A stretch of 64,000 nt of DNA from Bacteroidota bacterium (GTDB taxonomy: Bacteria; Bacteroidota; Bacteroidia; Chitinophagales; Saprospiraceae). Every line of letters begins with the position of its first letter. Position 1 is the stretch's first letter. The notes beneath the pieces are model-generated. The model was not told where the DNA came from and searched no databases. It was given only the letters and a program-made list of their open reading frames with translations. Below are positions 54,776 through 62,511 of the stretch, in pieces. Location: positions 1 to 64,000 of the forward strand of contig PZPC01000012.1 of NCBI GenBank assembly GCA_003045895.1, in the 5' to 3' direction. A program made the position numbers and the translations under genes.

Positions 54776-55882
54776 ATGGGTAATCCACAGCTATCTGATG
54801 CCGAAACGCTGCGCTACGCGCGACATGTCATCCTGCCGCAATTTGGCGAAGCCGGCCAGCTGAAGTTGAAGGCAGCCAGCGTACTGGTTATTGGTGCCGG
54901 TGGCCTGGGTAGCCCCCTATTGTTGTACCTGGCGGCGGCCGGCGTGGGTACCATTGGTATTGTTGATCCCGACCGGGTGACCATCAGCAACCTGCAGCGG
55001 CAAGTTCTCTACGGCGAAAAAGACCTGGGTAAACTCAAGGTCGAAGCAGCCAAAGCGCGGCTCAATGACCTGAATCCACATGTACAAATCCACACTTATC
55101 CCACCTATTTTACGACATCCAACGCCTTGGAGCTTATTGCCAGCTACGACGCAATAGCTGACGGCACCGACAACTTCCCTACCCGCTACCTCGTCAACGA
55201 TGCCTGTGTATTGGGAGGAAAGCCCTACGTCTACGGATCGATATTTCGTTTTGAAGGCCAGGTTAGTGTTTTCAATGCGTTGGGAACCGATGGCCAACGC
55301 GGGCCCAACTACCGCGATCTTTACCCCATCCCCCCCCTACCCGATCAGGTCCCCAACTGCGCCACCGGAGGCGTATTGGGCGTCTTGCCCGGAATAATTG
55401 GGGCCCTACAAGCCAATGAGGTACTAAAAATCCTCACCGGGGTTGGCGAATTGCTCGCGGGGCGGCTTTTACTTTTTGATGCGGCATATTTAAGCCAACG
55501 CACCATTCAGTTCCCGGCGCAAGCTGCCACTTCCATCACCGAACTCATCGACTACGAAGCCTTTTGCGGTATGCCCGTTCAGGAAGAACTCCCGACCATG
55601 GATCTCGCCACTTTCCGAGCCCTGCAACAACAGCAAATAGCCTACACCCTGCTCGACGTTCGCGAGCCGCAGGAATACGCAATTAACAACTGGGGTGGAA
55701 TACTGATACCGTTGGGACAATTGGCCGAACGGTGGCGGGAATTACCTGCTCATCAACCGATTATTGTGCATTGTCAAAGTGGTATCAGAAGTGCGCAGGC
55801 TGTTTCATTGCTCCTGAAACAAGGACTATCGGAGGTGTATAATCTCGCTGGTGGAATTGCTGATTTCCCTCAAGCGGACTAA
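54776..55882 (+). CDS. moeB: MoeB/ThiF-like E1 adenylyltransferase with C-terminal rhodanese domain
   Basis: Adenylates the C-terminal Gly of a small sulfur-carrier protein (MoaD or ThiS) for molybdopterin or thiamine synthesis. 368 aa: nucleotide-binding loop VIGAGGLGSPLLLYLAAAG (38-56), VDPDRVTISNLQRQ, DGTDNFPTRYLVND, and NCATGGVLGVLPGIIG with Cys195. A rhodanese domain follows (about 275-365, active Cys333 in VHCQSGIRSA), as in MOCS3-type fusions, and it can supply sulfur. Neither CxxC zinc site of E. coli MoeB is present (GPNYRD instead of GPCYRC at 176-181), which I believe is common in Bacteroidota. No moaD or thiS is visible. Confidence 0.9.
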   Translation: MGNPQLSDAETLRYARHVILPQFGEAGQLKLKAASVLVIGAGGLGSPLLLYLAAAGVGTIGIVDPDRVTISNLQRQVLYGEKDLGKLKVEAAKARLNDLNPHVQIHTYPTYFTTSNALELIASYDAIADGTDNFPTRYLVNDACVLGGKPYVYGSIFRFEGQVSVFNALGTDGQRGPNYRDLYPIPPLPDQVPNCATGGVLGVLPGIIGALQANEVLKILTGVGELLAGRLLLFDAAYLSQRTIQFPAQAATSITELIDYEAFCGMPVQEELPTMDLATFRALQQQQIAYTLLDVREPQEYAINNWGGILIPLGQLAERWRELPAHQPIIVHCQSGIRSAQAVSLLLKQGLSEVYNLAGGIADFPQAD

Positions 55883-56097
55883 CACGCACAATACCACCAT
55901 TGGTGGAGTTCCGCTTCCAGTTCGTTGAGGTAAGTCTCAATGTCGGTTTTGCCTTCTACCTGGGTAGAACCATCCGTTAGAATAGCTTTCTTTAGTTTTC
56001 GGTTGATGCTGACCTGATGGGCCAGTGCCAACTCCGTCAGTTTGTCTACGATGGACAAATTGGCCTCATCGCGACGGGGAATTTCTAATTTTATCAT
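55879..56097 (-). CDS. Small protein of unknown function with CxC C-terminus
   Basis: 72 aa from MIKLEIPRRDEAN to WWYCAC. The pattern beta (MIKLEIPR), helix (VDKLTELALAHQV), then AILTDGSTQVEGKTDIETYLNEL resembles the beta-alpha-beta-beta-alpha end of glutaredoxin or GST-N domains, but the CPxC active site is absent and the only cysteines are the last tail pair. It converges on the E1-rhodanese gene and overlaps its stop by 4 nt. An ATG 12 codons upstream (56133) is possible. Function unknown. Confidence 0.55.
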   Translation of the reverse strand: MIKLEIPRRDEANLSIVDKLTELALAHQVSINRKLKKAILTDGSTQVEGKTDIETYLNELEAELHQWWYCAC

Positions 56098-56226
56098 TTT
56101 GCTTTTTGGGTTTACATCAAAATAAATCAACACTTGATCAAACAGTAGCGCTGATAAAAATTTAACGTCCGGAAAAAGGAGAAGTTGCTTGAATAGCGGT
56201 AATACCCAAAATAAATTCAGAAAAAA

Positions 56227-57399
56227 TCAGGGCCGACTTACGGCCGCTAAACGCGTGGCTAAATGCAGCAGTCCAGTCACTTGTTCCTGGGGGCGCTTGT
56301 TCCACAATCCGTTGGGTGGATAAAAGAGATCTTCCAGCAACAAGGAATTGTTCAGCTGGAAATAGGTGACCCAGTCTTTGCGTTTGGCTGCCGTATACTG
56401 GGCAAAGACCGACTCGTGCAAACCGCAGGTGAGGGGTTGTACACTGAAGTCACAAAATTCGGGTAGTTCTTCTCCGCGCGGCATTTGGTCGATCCAACCA
56501 AACACATTGACGAAGGTTTCTTTGTAGTAGTAGCGAAATTCCCGCCAGAAATCGGTAGAAATAGGCAGTTCTGCTGCGGCGGTATAACTATTGAGGACCG
56601 CAAGGGACCCTCCTACGGCGGGTAACCGGCACCGATTGGTAGCAGAAAAACCGGCACAAGGCAATTTGGTGTCTTCAAACTGCAATTCCCGCCGAATGTA
56701 CTGGCTCCAGTCTTCTCCCGCTTTGGTTAAGAAAATAGTACCGTGGGCATCGTCGTAGAGCTTCAACGCATAAAGGGCGGCGGCATTATCGGCTGGTCGG
56801 AGGGCGGAGTCGCCGGGGCGGGACGCCAGGTGCTTGTACTGCGACCGGGAAATTCCATTCACAAGGAAAGTAGCTACCCGGGTCCACTGCTCGTCGTACT
56901 GCTTGTCTTGGGTGAATTGTTGGTAGTGGCCGATGATAATTGCGGTATGCGCCAAAAAAAAGAGTTGCTGCTCCCAGTTTCGCCGGTTTTTCCAGAGCGA
57001 AAAATGGGTTTCGTCCGTTACGTAATCCGCCATCCAGGTCAATCGGGCGGTAATGCGCTCGTCCTGGTTTTGCCCCTGCAGCAGGGGTGCGACCTCAGTA
57101 AGCGCCATACTGGCCTGACTCATCATCATGACCGCTTCCTCCTGAATATCGTCCTGGCGGAAGATAAACTGTTGCAATTCTTCGTTTTCCAATCCGAACA
57201 TCAATTGCTTGTAGAGGCCTTTGCGCTCCCAGCCAGAAACTTCGATGATCCACAACCCCAGCAGGAAAAGCCCGATGACGCTTCCGGTAACAGCCAGCAC
57301 CATGGCAACCCGTTTCATGCGGTTGCGCAACAAATAAGCGACCAGCCAGAACAACCCGGCACCGAAAAAAAGAATGACCAGGAAAGATAAAAATATCAT
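56227..57399 (-). CDS. Membrane-anchored protein with probable alpha/alpha-barrel domain
   Basis: 390 aa. Two N-terminal transmembrane helices (about 2-22 and 32-52) precede a large soluble region of paired helices. That region holds ADYVTDETHFSLWKNRR, HYQQFTQDKQYDEQW, RPADNAAALYALKLYDDAHG, RRELQFEDTKLPCAGFSATNRCRLPAVGGSLAVLNSY and FYPPNGLWNKRP. The helix-pair layout with conserved Trp, Asp and Arg recalls (alpha/alpha)6 barrels such as linalool dehydratase-type proteins; this is my inference and no catalytic site is identified. The start at 57399 begins the first membrane helix; a frame to 57456 is rejected for that reason. Upstream lies a box-like TATCTTGC. Confidence 0.6.
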   Translation of the reverse strand: MIFLSFLVILFFGAGLFWLVAYLLRNRMKRVAMVLAVTGSVIGLFLLGLWIIEVSGWERKGLYKQLMFGLENEELQQFIFRQDDIQEEAVMMMSQASMALTEVAPLLQGQNQDERITARLTWMADYVTDETHFSLWKNRRNWEQQLFFLAHTAIIIGHYQQFTQDKQYDEQWTRVATFLVNGISRSQYKHLASRPGDSALRPADNAAALYALKLYDDAHGTIFLTKAGEDWSQYIRRELQFEDTKLPCAGFSATNRCRLPAVGGSLAVLNSYTAAAELPISTDFWREFRYYYKETFVNVFGWIDQMPRGEELPEFCDFSVQPLTCGLHESVFAQYTAAKRKDWVTYFQLNNSLLLEDLFYPPNGLWNKRPQEQVTGLLHLATRLAAVSRP

Positions 57400-57437
57400 A
57401 AGGCTAAAAATACTTCTTGGATTCGGCAAGATATAAC

Positions 57438-57468
57438 TTTGGCAAGTGCTGACCAAACATTAAATTTG
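57438..57468 (+). promoter_or_regulatory. Canonical promoter for the ferredoxin gene
   Basis: TTTG at 57438-57441, 19 bp spacer, TAAATTTG at 57461-57468; ATG at 57531 with a 62 nt leader. TAACTTTG at 57434-57441 overlaps the -33 box. Confidence 0.65.
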
Positions 57469-57476
57469 CGCGCTGA

Positions 57477-57878
<402 letters not shown>

Positions 57879-57885
57879 GCAGCTC

Positions 57886-58143
57886 TTAAAATCGCCGCTT
57901 TAACAACCGATCAGGCTTCATCTTTTGGACTTTGCGGGTGTGCTCATCTAATTTTTCTTTGCATTCGTCACAGCGCAGCAGGTGTTCGCGTGCATTTTTC
58001 AGTGCCGTTTCGTTCAGGCGGTTGGCTAAAAAATCGTCGACATCCTCCTCGCTCAGGTGATTCAAACTGGGCCGGATGCGCCTCCACATGTAGTAGATGA
58101 GGCAAAGCGCAAAAAGCACCACTACCAGTACGCTCGTATTCAT
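57886..58143 (-). CDS. Single-pass membrane protein with zf-HC2-type zinc finger
   Basis: 85 aa. Residues about 2-20 form one transmembrane helix (NTSVLVVVLFALCLIYYMW) followed by basic RRIRPS, placing the rest in the cytosol. The soluble part has LSEEDVDDFLANRLNETALKNAREHLLRCDECKEKLDEH, with His54-x3-Cys58-x2-Cys61 matching the zinc-binding anti-sigma (zf-HC2) signature. It starts 14 nt after the class V aminotransferase gene, with which it is probably cotranscribed. It could be an anti-sigma factor for an unlinked or nearby sigma factor. Confidence 0.7.
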   Translation of the reverse strand: MNTSVLVVVLFALCLIYYMWRRIRPSLNHLSEEDVDDFLANRLNETALKNAREHLLRCDECKEKLDEHTRKVQKMKPDRLLKRRF

Positions 58144-58157
58144 AACTATTCAGTTTT

Positions 58158-59327
58158 TTAGTGAACGCTTTGGGTGTGCTTCACTTGGCGCAACACCCCC
58201 ATCAGCTGCTCCCAATCGCGGGCATCGTTGTACACATTCGGTGCAATTCTTATAGATTGCCCCCTGACACTAACGATCACGTTGGCGGCCGCCAAGGCGG
58301 CCTGTACGGGTTCCATCTCTACTCCGGCGGGCAAGCCGAGACCAACCAGGTGGTGGGCGCGTTGTGCCTCCGGTAAAACACGAAAACCCAATTCCAGCAA
58401 TTCCTGAATATAAGGTGCATTCAACTGGCGGAGGTAGTCCTGGATCCGCTGGGGTTCCCAGGCATTGAGCTGCTGCAGCGCTGTCTCGAGCATGGGCATC
58501 AATACAAAATTACTGTGTTCGCCCACACAATAGCGGCCCGCAAGCGGCTGGTAGTCAGACTGGTAATTGACCAGTCCCTGGAAATTTTCACTGTTTTTTC
58601 GGTTGATCCAATTCTCCTCAATAGGTACGCCATTGTCCAGGACGGGGCCGTAGTAGGCCAGAGCCGTAGCATAAGGCCCCATCAGCCATTTGTAAGCTGC
58701 GCAGACCAGGGCATCGGGCCTGATTTTTGCTACATCAAAGGGCAAAGCACCTACGGACTGGGTACCATCCACCACCAGCCAGGCACCAAATTGGTCGGTC
58801 TTTTCGCGAAAAGCCAACAGGTCGAACAAAACCCCTTCGGCCCAGTGGACGTGCGAAATAGCCACCAGGGCGGTCTGGGGGCCAATAGCTGCCAGGATGG
58901 CTTCGTTCCAACGCCGGCCTTTGTCTGGCCCGGCAGGTACTTCGACCATCCTCAGATTTGCACCTTTTTCCTGCGCTAACCGGGCCCAACTGTAGTAGTT
59001 GCTTGGAAACTGGTCTTTGGCGACGATGATATCTTGCCCAGACCGCAGGGGCAGGTTTTTTGCTACCGTAGCTATCCCGTAGGATGCGGCCGGGATGAGC
59101 GCAATACGGCCGGGCTCCGGGGTGTTAATCAACCGGGCAAATTCGGCCTTAACACCTTTGACCTGGCTGAAAAAATGTTCGGGCGCCAGCCTGTTGGGCT
59201 TGTTCTTGCGCTCCAAGGCGTGGATGCCAGCGGCCGCCACGCTTTTGAGTTGTGGCGACAAATAGGCACAATTGAGAAAGGTGACACTTTCGTCCAATTG
59301 AAAAAGAGATCTCTGGCAGTTGAGCAT
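58158..59327 (-). CDS. Class V pyridoxal-phosphate aminotransferase/cysteine desulfurase family
   Basis: 389 aa fold-type I PLP enzyme. Landmarks: LNCAYLSPQLKSV near the N-terminus, AASYGIATVAKNL (PLP phosphate loop), VAISHVHWAEG, VVDGTQSVGALPFDV with the ring-N Asp, and the Schiff-base lysine in CAAYKWLMGPYATA. The set is closer to isopenicillin-epimerase or selenocysteine-lyase-like members than to IscS; the catalytic Cys loop of a desulfurase is not seen. Exact substrate unknown. Its promoter box lies in the 50 bp gap after the sigma-factor unit. Confidence 0.85.
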   Translation of the reverse strand: MLNCQRSLFQLDESVTFLNCAYLSPQLKSVAAAGIHALERKNKPNRLAPEHFFSQVKGVKAEFARLINTPEPGRIALIPAASYGIATVAKNLPLRSGQDIIVAKDQFPSNYYSWARLAQEKGANLRMVEVPAGPDKGRRWNEAILAAIGPQTALVAISHVHWAEGVLFDLLAFREKTDQFGAWLVVDGTQSVGALPFDVAKIRPDALVCAAYKWLMGPYATALAYYGPVLDNGVPIEENWINRKNSENFQGLVNYQSDYQPLAGRYCVGEHSNFVLMPMLETALQQLNAWEPQRIQDYLRQLNAPYIQELLELGFRVLPEAQRAHHLVGLGLPAGVEMEPVQAALAAANVIVSVRGQSIRIAPNVYNDARDWEQLMGVLRQVKHTQSVH

Positions 59328-59343
59328 ACGGCTGGCTTTGCTA

Positions 59344-59351
59344 CAAAGATA
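59344..59351 (-). promoter_or_regulatory. -7 box for the class V aminotransferase
   Basis: TATCTTTG on the minus strand, 17 bp before the ATG at 59327. It makes this gene independent of the upstream sigma-factor unit. Confidence 0.6.
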
Positions 59352-59377
59352 ACCATTACCCCATTATTCCGTAAGGA

Positions 59378-60733
59378 TCATTTCAGGTAATAACGCAACC
59401 CCAGCTGGATAAACTGATCGGAACCAAAACGATTCGCTTTTTCCGGCCAGGCGGTCAGCTGCTGCTGTAAGGTTCCGTGCACTTCCCAGTGTGGCGTCAG
59501 CTCGTACCGAACCCCCAATTGAGCAGCGTACTGCCAGCGCGAAGTTTGTAGATTAAAGGAATCGGCAGCCACGTTGGTCAACGCGTCTCGCGAAAAAACG
59601 GGGACGGCGCTGTTGTAAAAATCAAACCGTACGGCGCCGTCGGTGCTGGCGTTGGTGCCAGGAGGATTGAAGGAACTGGATTCGGGACTTACCTGTGAAT
59701 AGGCGTTAAGATAGTAGGAGGCCTGGAAACCCGCAGCCAGTTTTAGGCGTGGACGCAGGGCATAAACACCGTTGACGAGTCCATTCAGCCGGGTAAAGGC
59801 CAGGTTTTGGTACGCCTGGTCCAAATTTACCGTAAACTCCGTGTAGTTGGTTCCCGATCCCTGGTTGAAGACATCTTCGGCGGCCGATAAATCATTGCGG
59901 GACAAGGAGAGGGTGTTTTTGGTGGCCTGGTACTGGCCGCCCACCTCCAGGCTCAAGCGAGTGGACAGTTTGCGTTGTATGCCCAGGCCAGCAGCCCACA
60001 TAGCGGGGCTCTCGCTTAAACCCGTTGTCCCTTGCCCTTCGGCGTAAAAATTCCACGGACCGGCGCGTCGCGGGGTGATCAATTGGATATTGGGTTGGCT
60101 GGTTGCCGCCAGAGAAACCAGTGGTGAAGCGGTTAAAACAGCCAGGTTGTTGAGCAAGCGTACATTTCTGGCAGGTGAGATCATTGGGTTAGCCGTGGCA
60201 GATGGTGCCGCCACCGCTGTAGATGCGGCCAGCGCATGGTCGTCGGTGCGCAGTGTGGTGGCCTGGTGGTTGCCAGTTGCCGGCGTATGGCCGGAGGGAA
60301 CACCAGCCAGAGCAGCGAATCCCGCTTCTTTCGGAGTACCGGCTGTTTTAGCACGTTTGCTTTTTGCGACCAGTGCTGGGTTAGGCGCCATTTTCGGGTT
60401 CCTGCCCAGCGGCAAGTATTCTTCGGCAGCCTTATCTACAGCACTTGCGGAAATGGGCTCCCGCAGCGGTTCGTTCTGATCGGGCCACTCCGCGGAGGCC
60501 GCTTGAACGGGGAAAGCGCCCAATGCAACGGGTTGGTTCGACGCAGCAGAGCTCCACCCTTTGAAATAAACATAGCTACCGCTCACCACAGCCACCAGGC
60601 CCACCGCTACCAACAACCAGGGCAGGAAGCGTCGGCGTCGCTGGGGCATAGCTTGATCCAACTGCTGTTGCAGTTGCAACCAGCCCCGATCCACCAGGGT
60701 GGGATCAAAAGGGGTATTGGAATTATCCTGCAT
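59378..60733 (-). CDS. Chimera: anti-sigma-like cytosolic segment, transmembrane helix, linker and outer-membrane barrel
   Basis: 451 aa. The first 35 residues are polar and carry a DRGWLQLQQQLDQA helix and an RRRR stop; this is the pattern of short anti-sigma heads in Bacteroidota. One helix at 37-53 (LPWLLVAVGLVAVVSG) follows and is not a cleavable signal peptide by position. Residues 60-222 are an Ala/Pro/Ser-rich, low-complexity linker. From 227 (WNFYAEGQGTTGLS) alternating aromatic strands form an outer-membrane barrel with closing FIQLGLRYYLK. Its ATG overlaps the 3' end of the sigma gene by 11 nt. I infer a direct outer-membrane-to-cytosol link; the barrel alone would also fit a common porin-family OMP. 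Confidence 0.75.
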   Translation of the reverse strand: MQDNSNTPFDPTLVDRGWLQLQQQLDQAMPQRRRRFLPWLLVAVGLVAVVSGSYVYFKGWSSAASNQPVALGAFPVQAASAEWPDQNEPLREPISASAVDKAAEEYLPLGRNPKMAPNPALVAKSKRAKTAGTPKEAGFAALAGVPSGHTPATGNHQATTLRTDDHALAASTAVAAPSATANPMISPARNVRLLNNLAVLTASPLVSLAATSQPNIQLITPRRAGPWNFYAEGQGTTGLSESPAMWAAGLGIQRKLSTRLSLEVGGQYQATKNTLSLSRNDLSAAEDVFNQGSGTNYTEFTVNLDQAYQNLAFTRLNGLVNGVYALRPRLKLAAGFQASYYLNAYSQVSPESSSFNPPGTNASTDGAVRFDFYNSAVPVFSRDALTNVAADSFNLQTSRWQYAAQLGVRYELTPHWEVHGTLQQQLTAWPEKANRFGSDQFIQLGLRYYLK

Positions 60734-61289
60734 ATTGGTTGAGGTTGTTATTCGATTGATTCACTAAATCTCTGAGTTTTTGTCGGGCATTCGATAAATG
60801 CCACTTGGATGTTCCGGAACTGATACCCAGTTGGGCGCTGATTTCAACGTGGGTATAACCTTCGATCGCAAACAGCCAAAAAACTTCCCTCGTGGCCCGG
60901 GGCAGCTGGTCTACCAGGCCGATAAGGTCTTCGAAATAGAGGTTTTCCAGGGGTGTTGCGGGCGTGGGTGCATCCCAATCTTCCATGTCTAAAAACCGCC
61001 GCTTTTTGTCGTGCTGTCGATAGTAATCGGCCAGGCTGTGGAAGATGATCCGGCGGATCCACCCTTCCAGCGAGCCCTTGAAGGCAAAAGTGTGGAGTTT
61101 GGTAAACACCCGCAGGAAACCTGCGTTGAGGATCTCCAACGCTTCTTCTTCGGTGCCGGCATGGCGTCGGCACATCCGGTACATGACAGGAAAAAACTGG
61201 CGGTACAGGCGTTCCTGACACAGGCGGTCGTTGTGGACACAACCGGCGACCAGTTCTTTTTCCGTAAATGTCTTTTCCCGTTTCTTCAA
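60723..61289 (-). CDS. ECF-type RNA polymerase sigma factor
   Basis: 188 aa. Sigma region 2 (about 18-88, YRQFFPVMYRMCRRHAGTEE and RVFTKLHTFAFKGSLEGWIRRI) and region 4 (LPRATREVFWLFAIEGYTHVEISAQLGISSGTSKWHLSNARQKL) are both present, with no region 1 or 3. It recognises promoters that cannot be predicted here. I start at TTG 61289, 19 bp after the preceding gene; no ATG is available, and a start at 61376 would overlap the barrel gene by 68 nt. Overlap with the chimera gene downstream suggests a dedicated sigma/anti-sigma pair. Confidence 0.85.
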   Translation of the reverse strand: MKKREKTFTEKELVAGCVHNDRLCQERLYRQFFPVMYRMCRRHAGTEEEALEILNAGFLRVFTKLHTFAFKGSLEGWIRRIIFHSLADYYRQHDKKRRFLDMEDWDAPTPATPLENLYFEDLIGLVDQLPRATREVFWLFAIEGYTHVEISAQLGISSGTSKWHLSNARQKLRDLVNQSNNNLNQYAG

Positions 61290-61308
61290 AATATTGGTTG
61301 ATGGTGTT

Positions 61309-62364
61309 TTAAAACAGCAACCCCAGTGCGCACAAAAAGCGCCGGTAGGCCACGTTGCGGTATTCCAATACGCCACTAAAAGGTACTTCCTGTTCGTAAT
61401 AAGCCTTTTGAAAGCGGTAGCCTACGGAGAAGGTAAAATTGGTCTTCTGGGCTGCGCCCAGGCGCAGACCCACTTCCGGGTGAAACATTACGCCACCTTC
61501 CGCCGCGTTAATCCCCTGGTTTTTGCTGCGCAGCGGGAAGCCATAGCCGGCGTTGACCGCCAGGTAGGGCGCCACTATTTTCTGCGTCAGATAAGCGCGG
61601 TAGTGACCAAAAACCGACAGTACCGACTCGGATTGTTCCAGGTCATAGGCATCGAAGCTGGCGCCAATACCTAAACCTGCCCAACGACTGAACTGATAAC
61701 CGGTGATATGTTGGATATTGAAGCCGATGGTGGTTTGATTGATCCGGTCACGTTCCCCAAAAAAAGGATCAATCCCAATGAACAGGTCCGGCCGATCCCG
61801 CTTGCCAAAAGAAAAGGCAAAACTGGTGGAATTAAACCAGCCCGTCTCCGCAAATTGGTACACCGGCTTTTTTCTAGGGGCGGGTTGCCAACGGGCAGCC
61901 GTGGGTTTTTCCTGGATTACCGGTTCCGCCGGGGCAGCCGATTCGTAAGTCAGGCTTTTTACCTCCGCCACGGCTACGGTCACTACACTTTTTTCCGGCA
62001 GCCGCATTTTCAGGTAATCGCCACTTTCGTAGGCGAGGACCTCTCCCCGGTAAACGGTGCCATTCTGCAATTCCAGCACGCTTTCAATCGGCTTGTGATA
62101 AATATAGGGAATCTGAAAATTGACCCCATCGGCAGCAGGTACGGGTTCCATTCGAGCTACCGTGGCCAAAGGGTAGGTTGTCGTGATGCCGTCGGCAGAT
62201 TTGTGTAATTTGACGTAATCGCGCATTTTATACGCTACGATCTCCCCCACCAGGGTTTGGCCACTGCGTAGGTAGAGGGTATATTCAATGGGACTGTCCT
62301 GTGCCGCTACTTGGGTAGAACAGCAACAAAGCCAAGCCAGCAGCAGGAGAAAAATAATTCTCAT
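61309..62364 (-). CDS. Outer-membrane barrel protein with duplicated N-terminal module
   Basis: 351 aa. Signal peptide 1-21 (MRIIFLLLLAWLCCC to VAAQ). Two copies of a roughly 40-residue beta module follow: LRSGQTLVGEIVAYKMRDYV at 32-51 with its tail to 74, and LQNGTVYRGEVLAYESGDYL at 99-118 with its tail to 140. Each has the layout LxxGxxxxGExxAYxxxDYxK. A Pro/Ala linker leads to an outer-membrane barrel from about 172 (GWFNSTSFAFSFGK) ending ALGLLF. It is first in the sigma-factor unit; the module may be an envelope sensor. No -7 box is obvious upstream. Confidence 0.75.
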   Translation of the reverse strand: MRIIFLLLLAWLCCCSTQVAAQDSPIEYTLYLRSGQTLVGEIVAYKMRDYVKLHKSADGITTTYPLATVARMEPVPAADGVNFQIPYIYHKPIESVLELQNGTVYRGEVLAYESGDYLKMRLPEKSVVTVAVAEVKSLTYESAAPAEPVIQEKPTAARWQPAPRKKPVYQFAETGWFNSTSFAFSFGKRDRPDLFIGIDPFFGERDRINQTTIGFNIQHITGYQFSRWAGLGIGASFDAYDLEQSESVLSVFGHYRAYLTQKIVAPYLAVNAGYGFPLRSKNQGINAAEGGVMFHPEVGLRLGAAQKTNFTFSVGYRFQKAYYEQEVPFSGVLEYRNVAYRRFLCALGLLF

Positions 62365-62443
62365 TCTTGAATAGTTTTTTCGTTAGTAGTATTAAGCGGC
62401 AGCATTAACTTATTCGGCAAGACATCTTCTCCCGGATGAATGG

Positions 62444-62472
62444 TTGGGTGAATGGTAAAAAAAGTAACTTTG
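62444..62472 (+). promoter_or_regulatory. Promoter for the T9SS esterase gene
   Basis: TTG at 62444-62446, 18 bp spacer, TAACTTTG at 62465-62472; ATG at 62512. Confidence 0.65.
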
Positions 62473-62511
62473 TTGGTCATATATTCCAACGCTAAATTTA
62501 ACCACTCTTAC

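Noticed and set aside
61290-61376. Longer start of the ECF sigma factor
   Set aside because: It would overlap the upstream barrel gene by 68 nt and add residues unlike sigma region 2.
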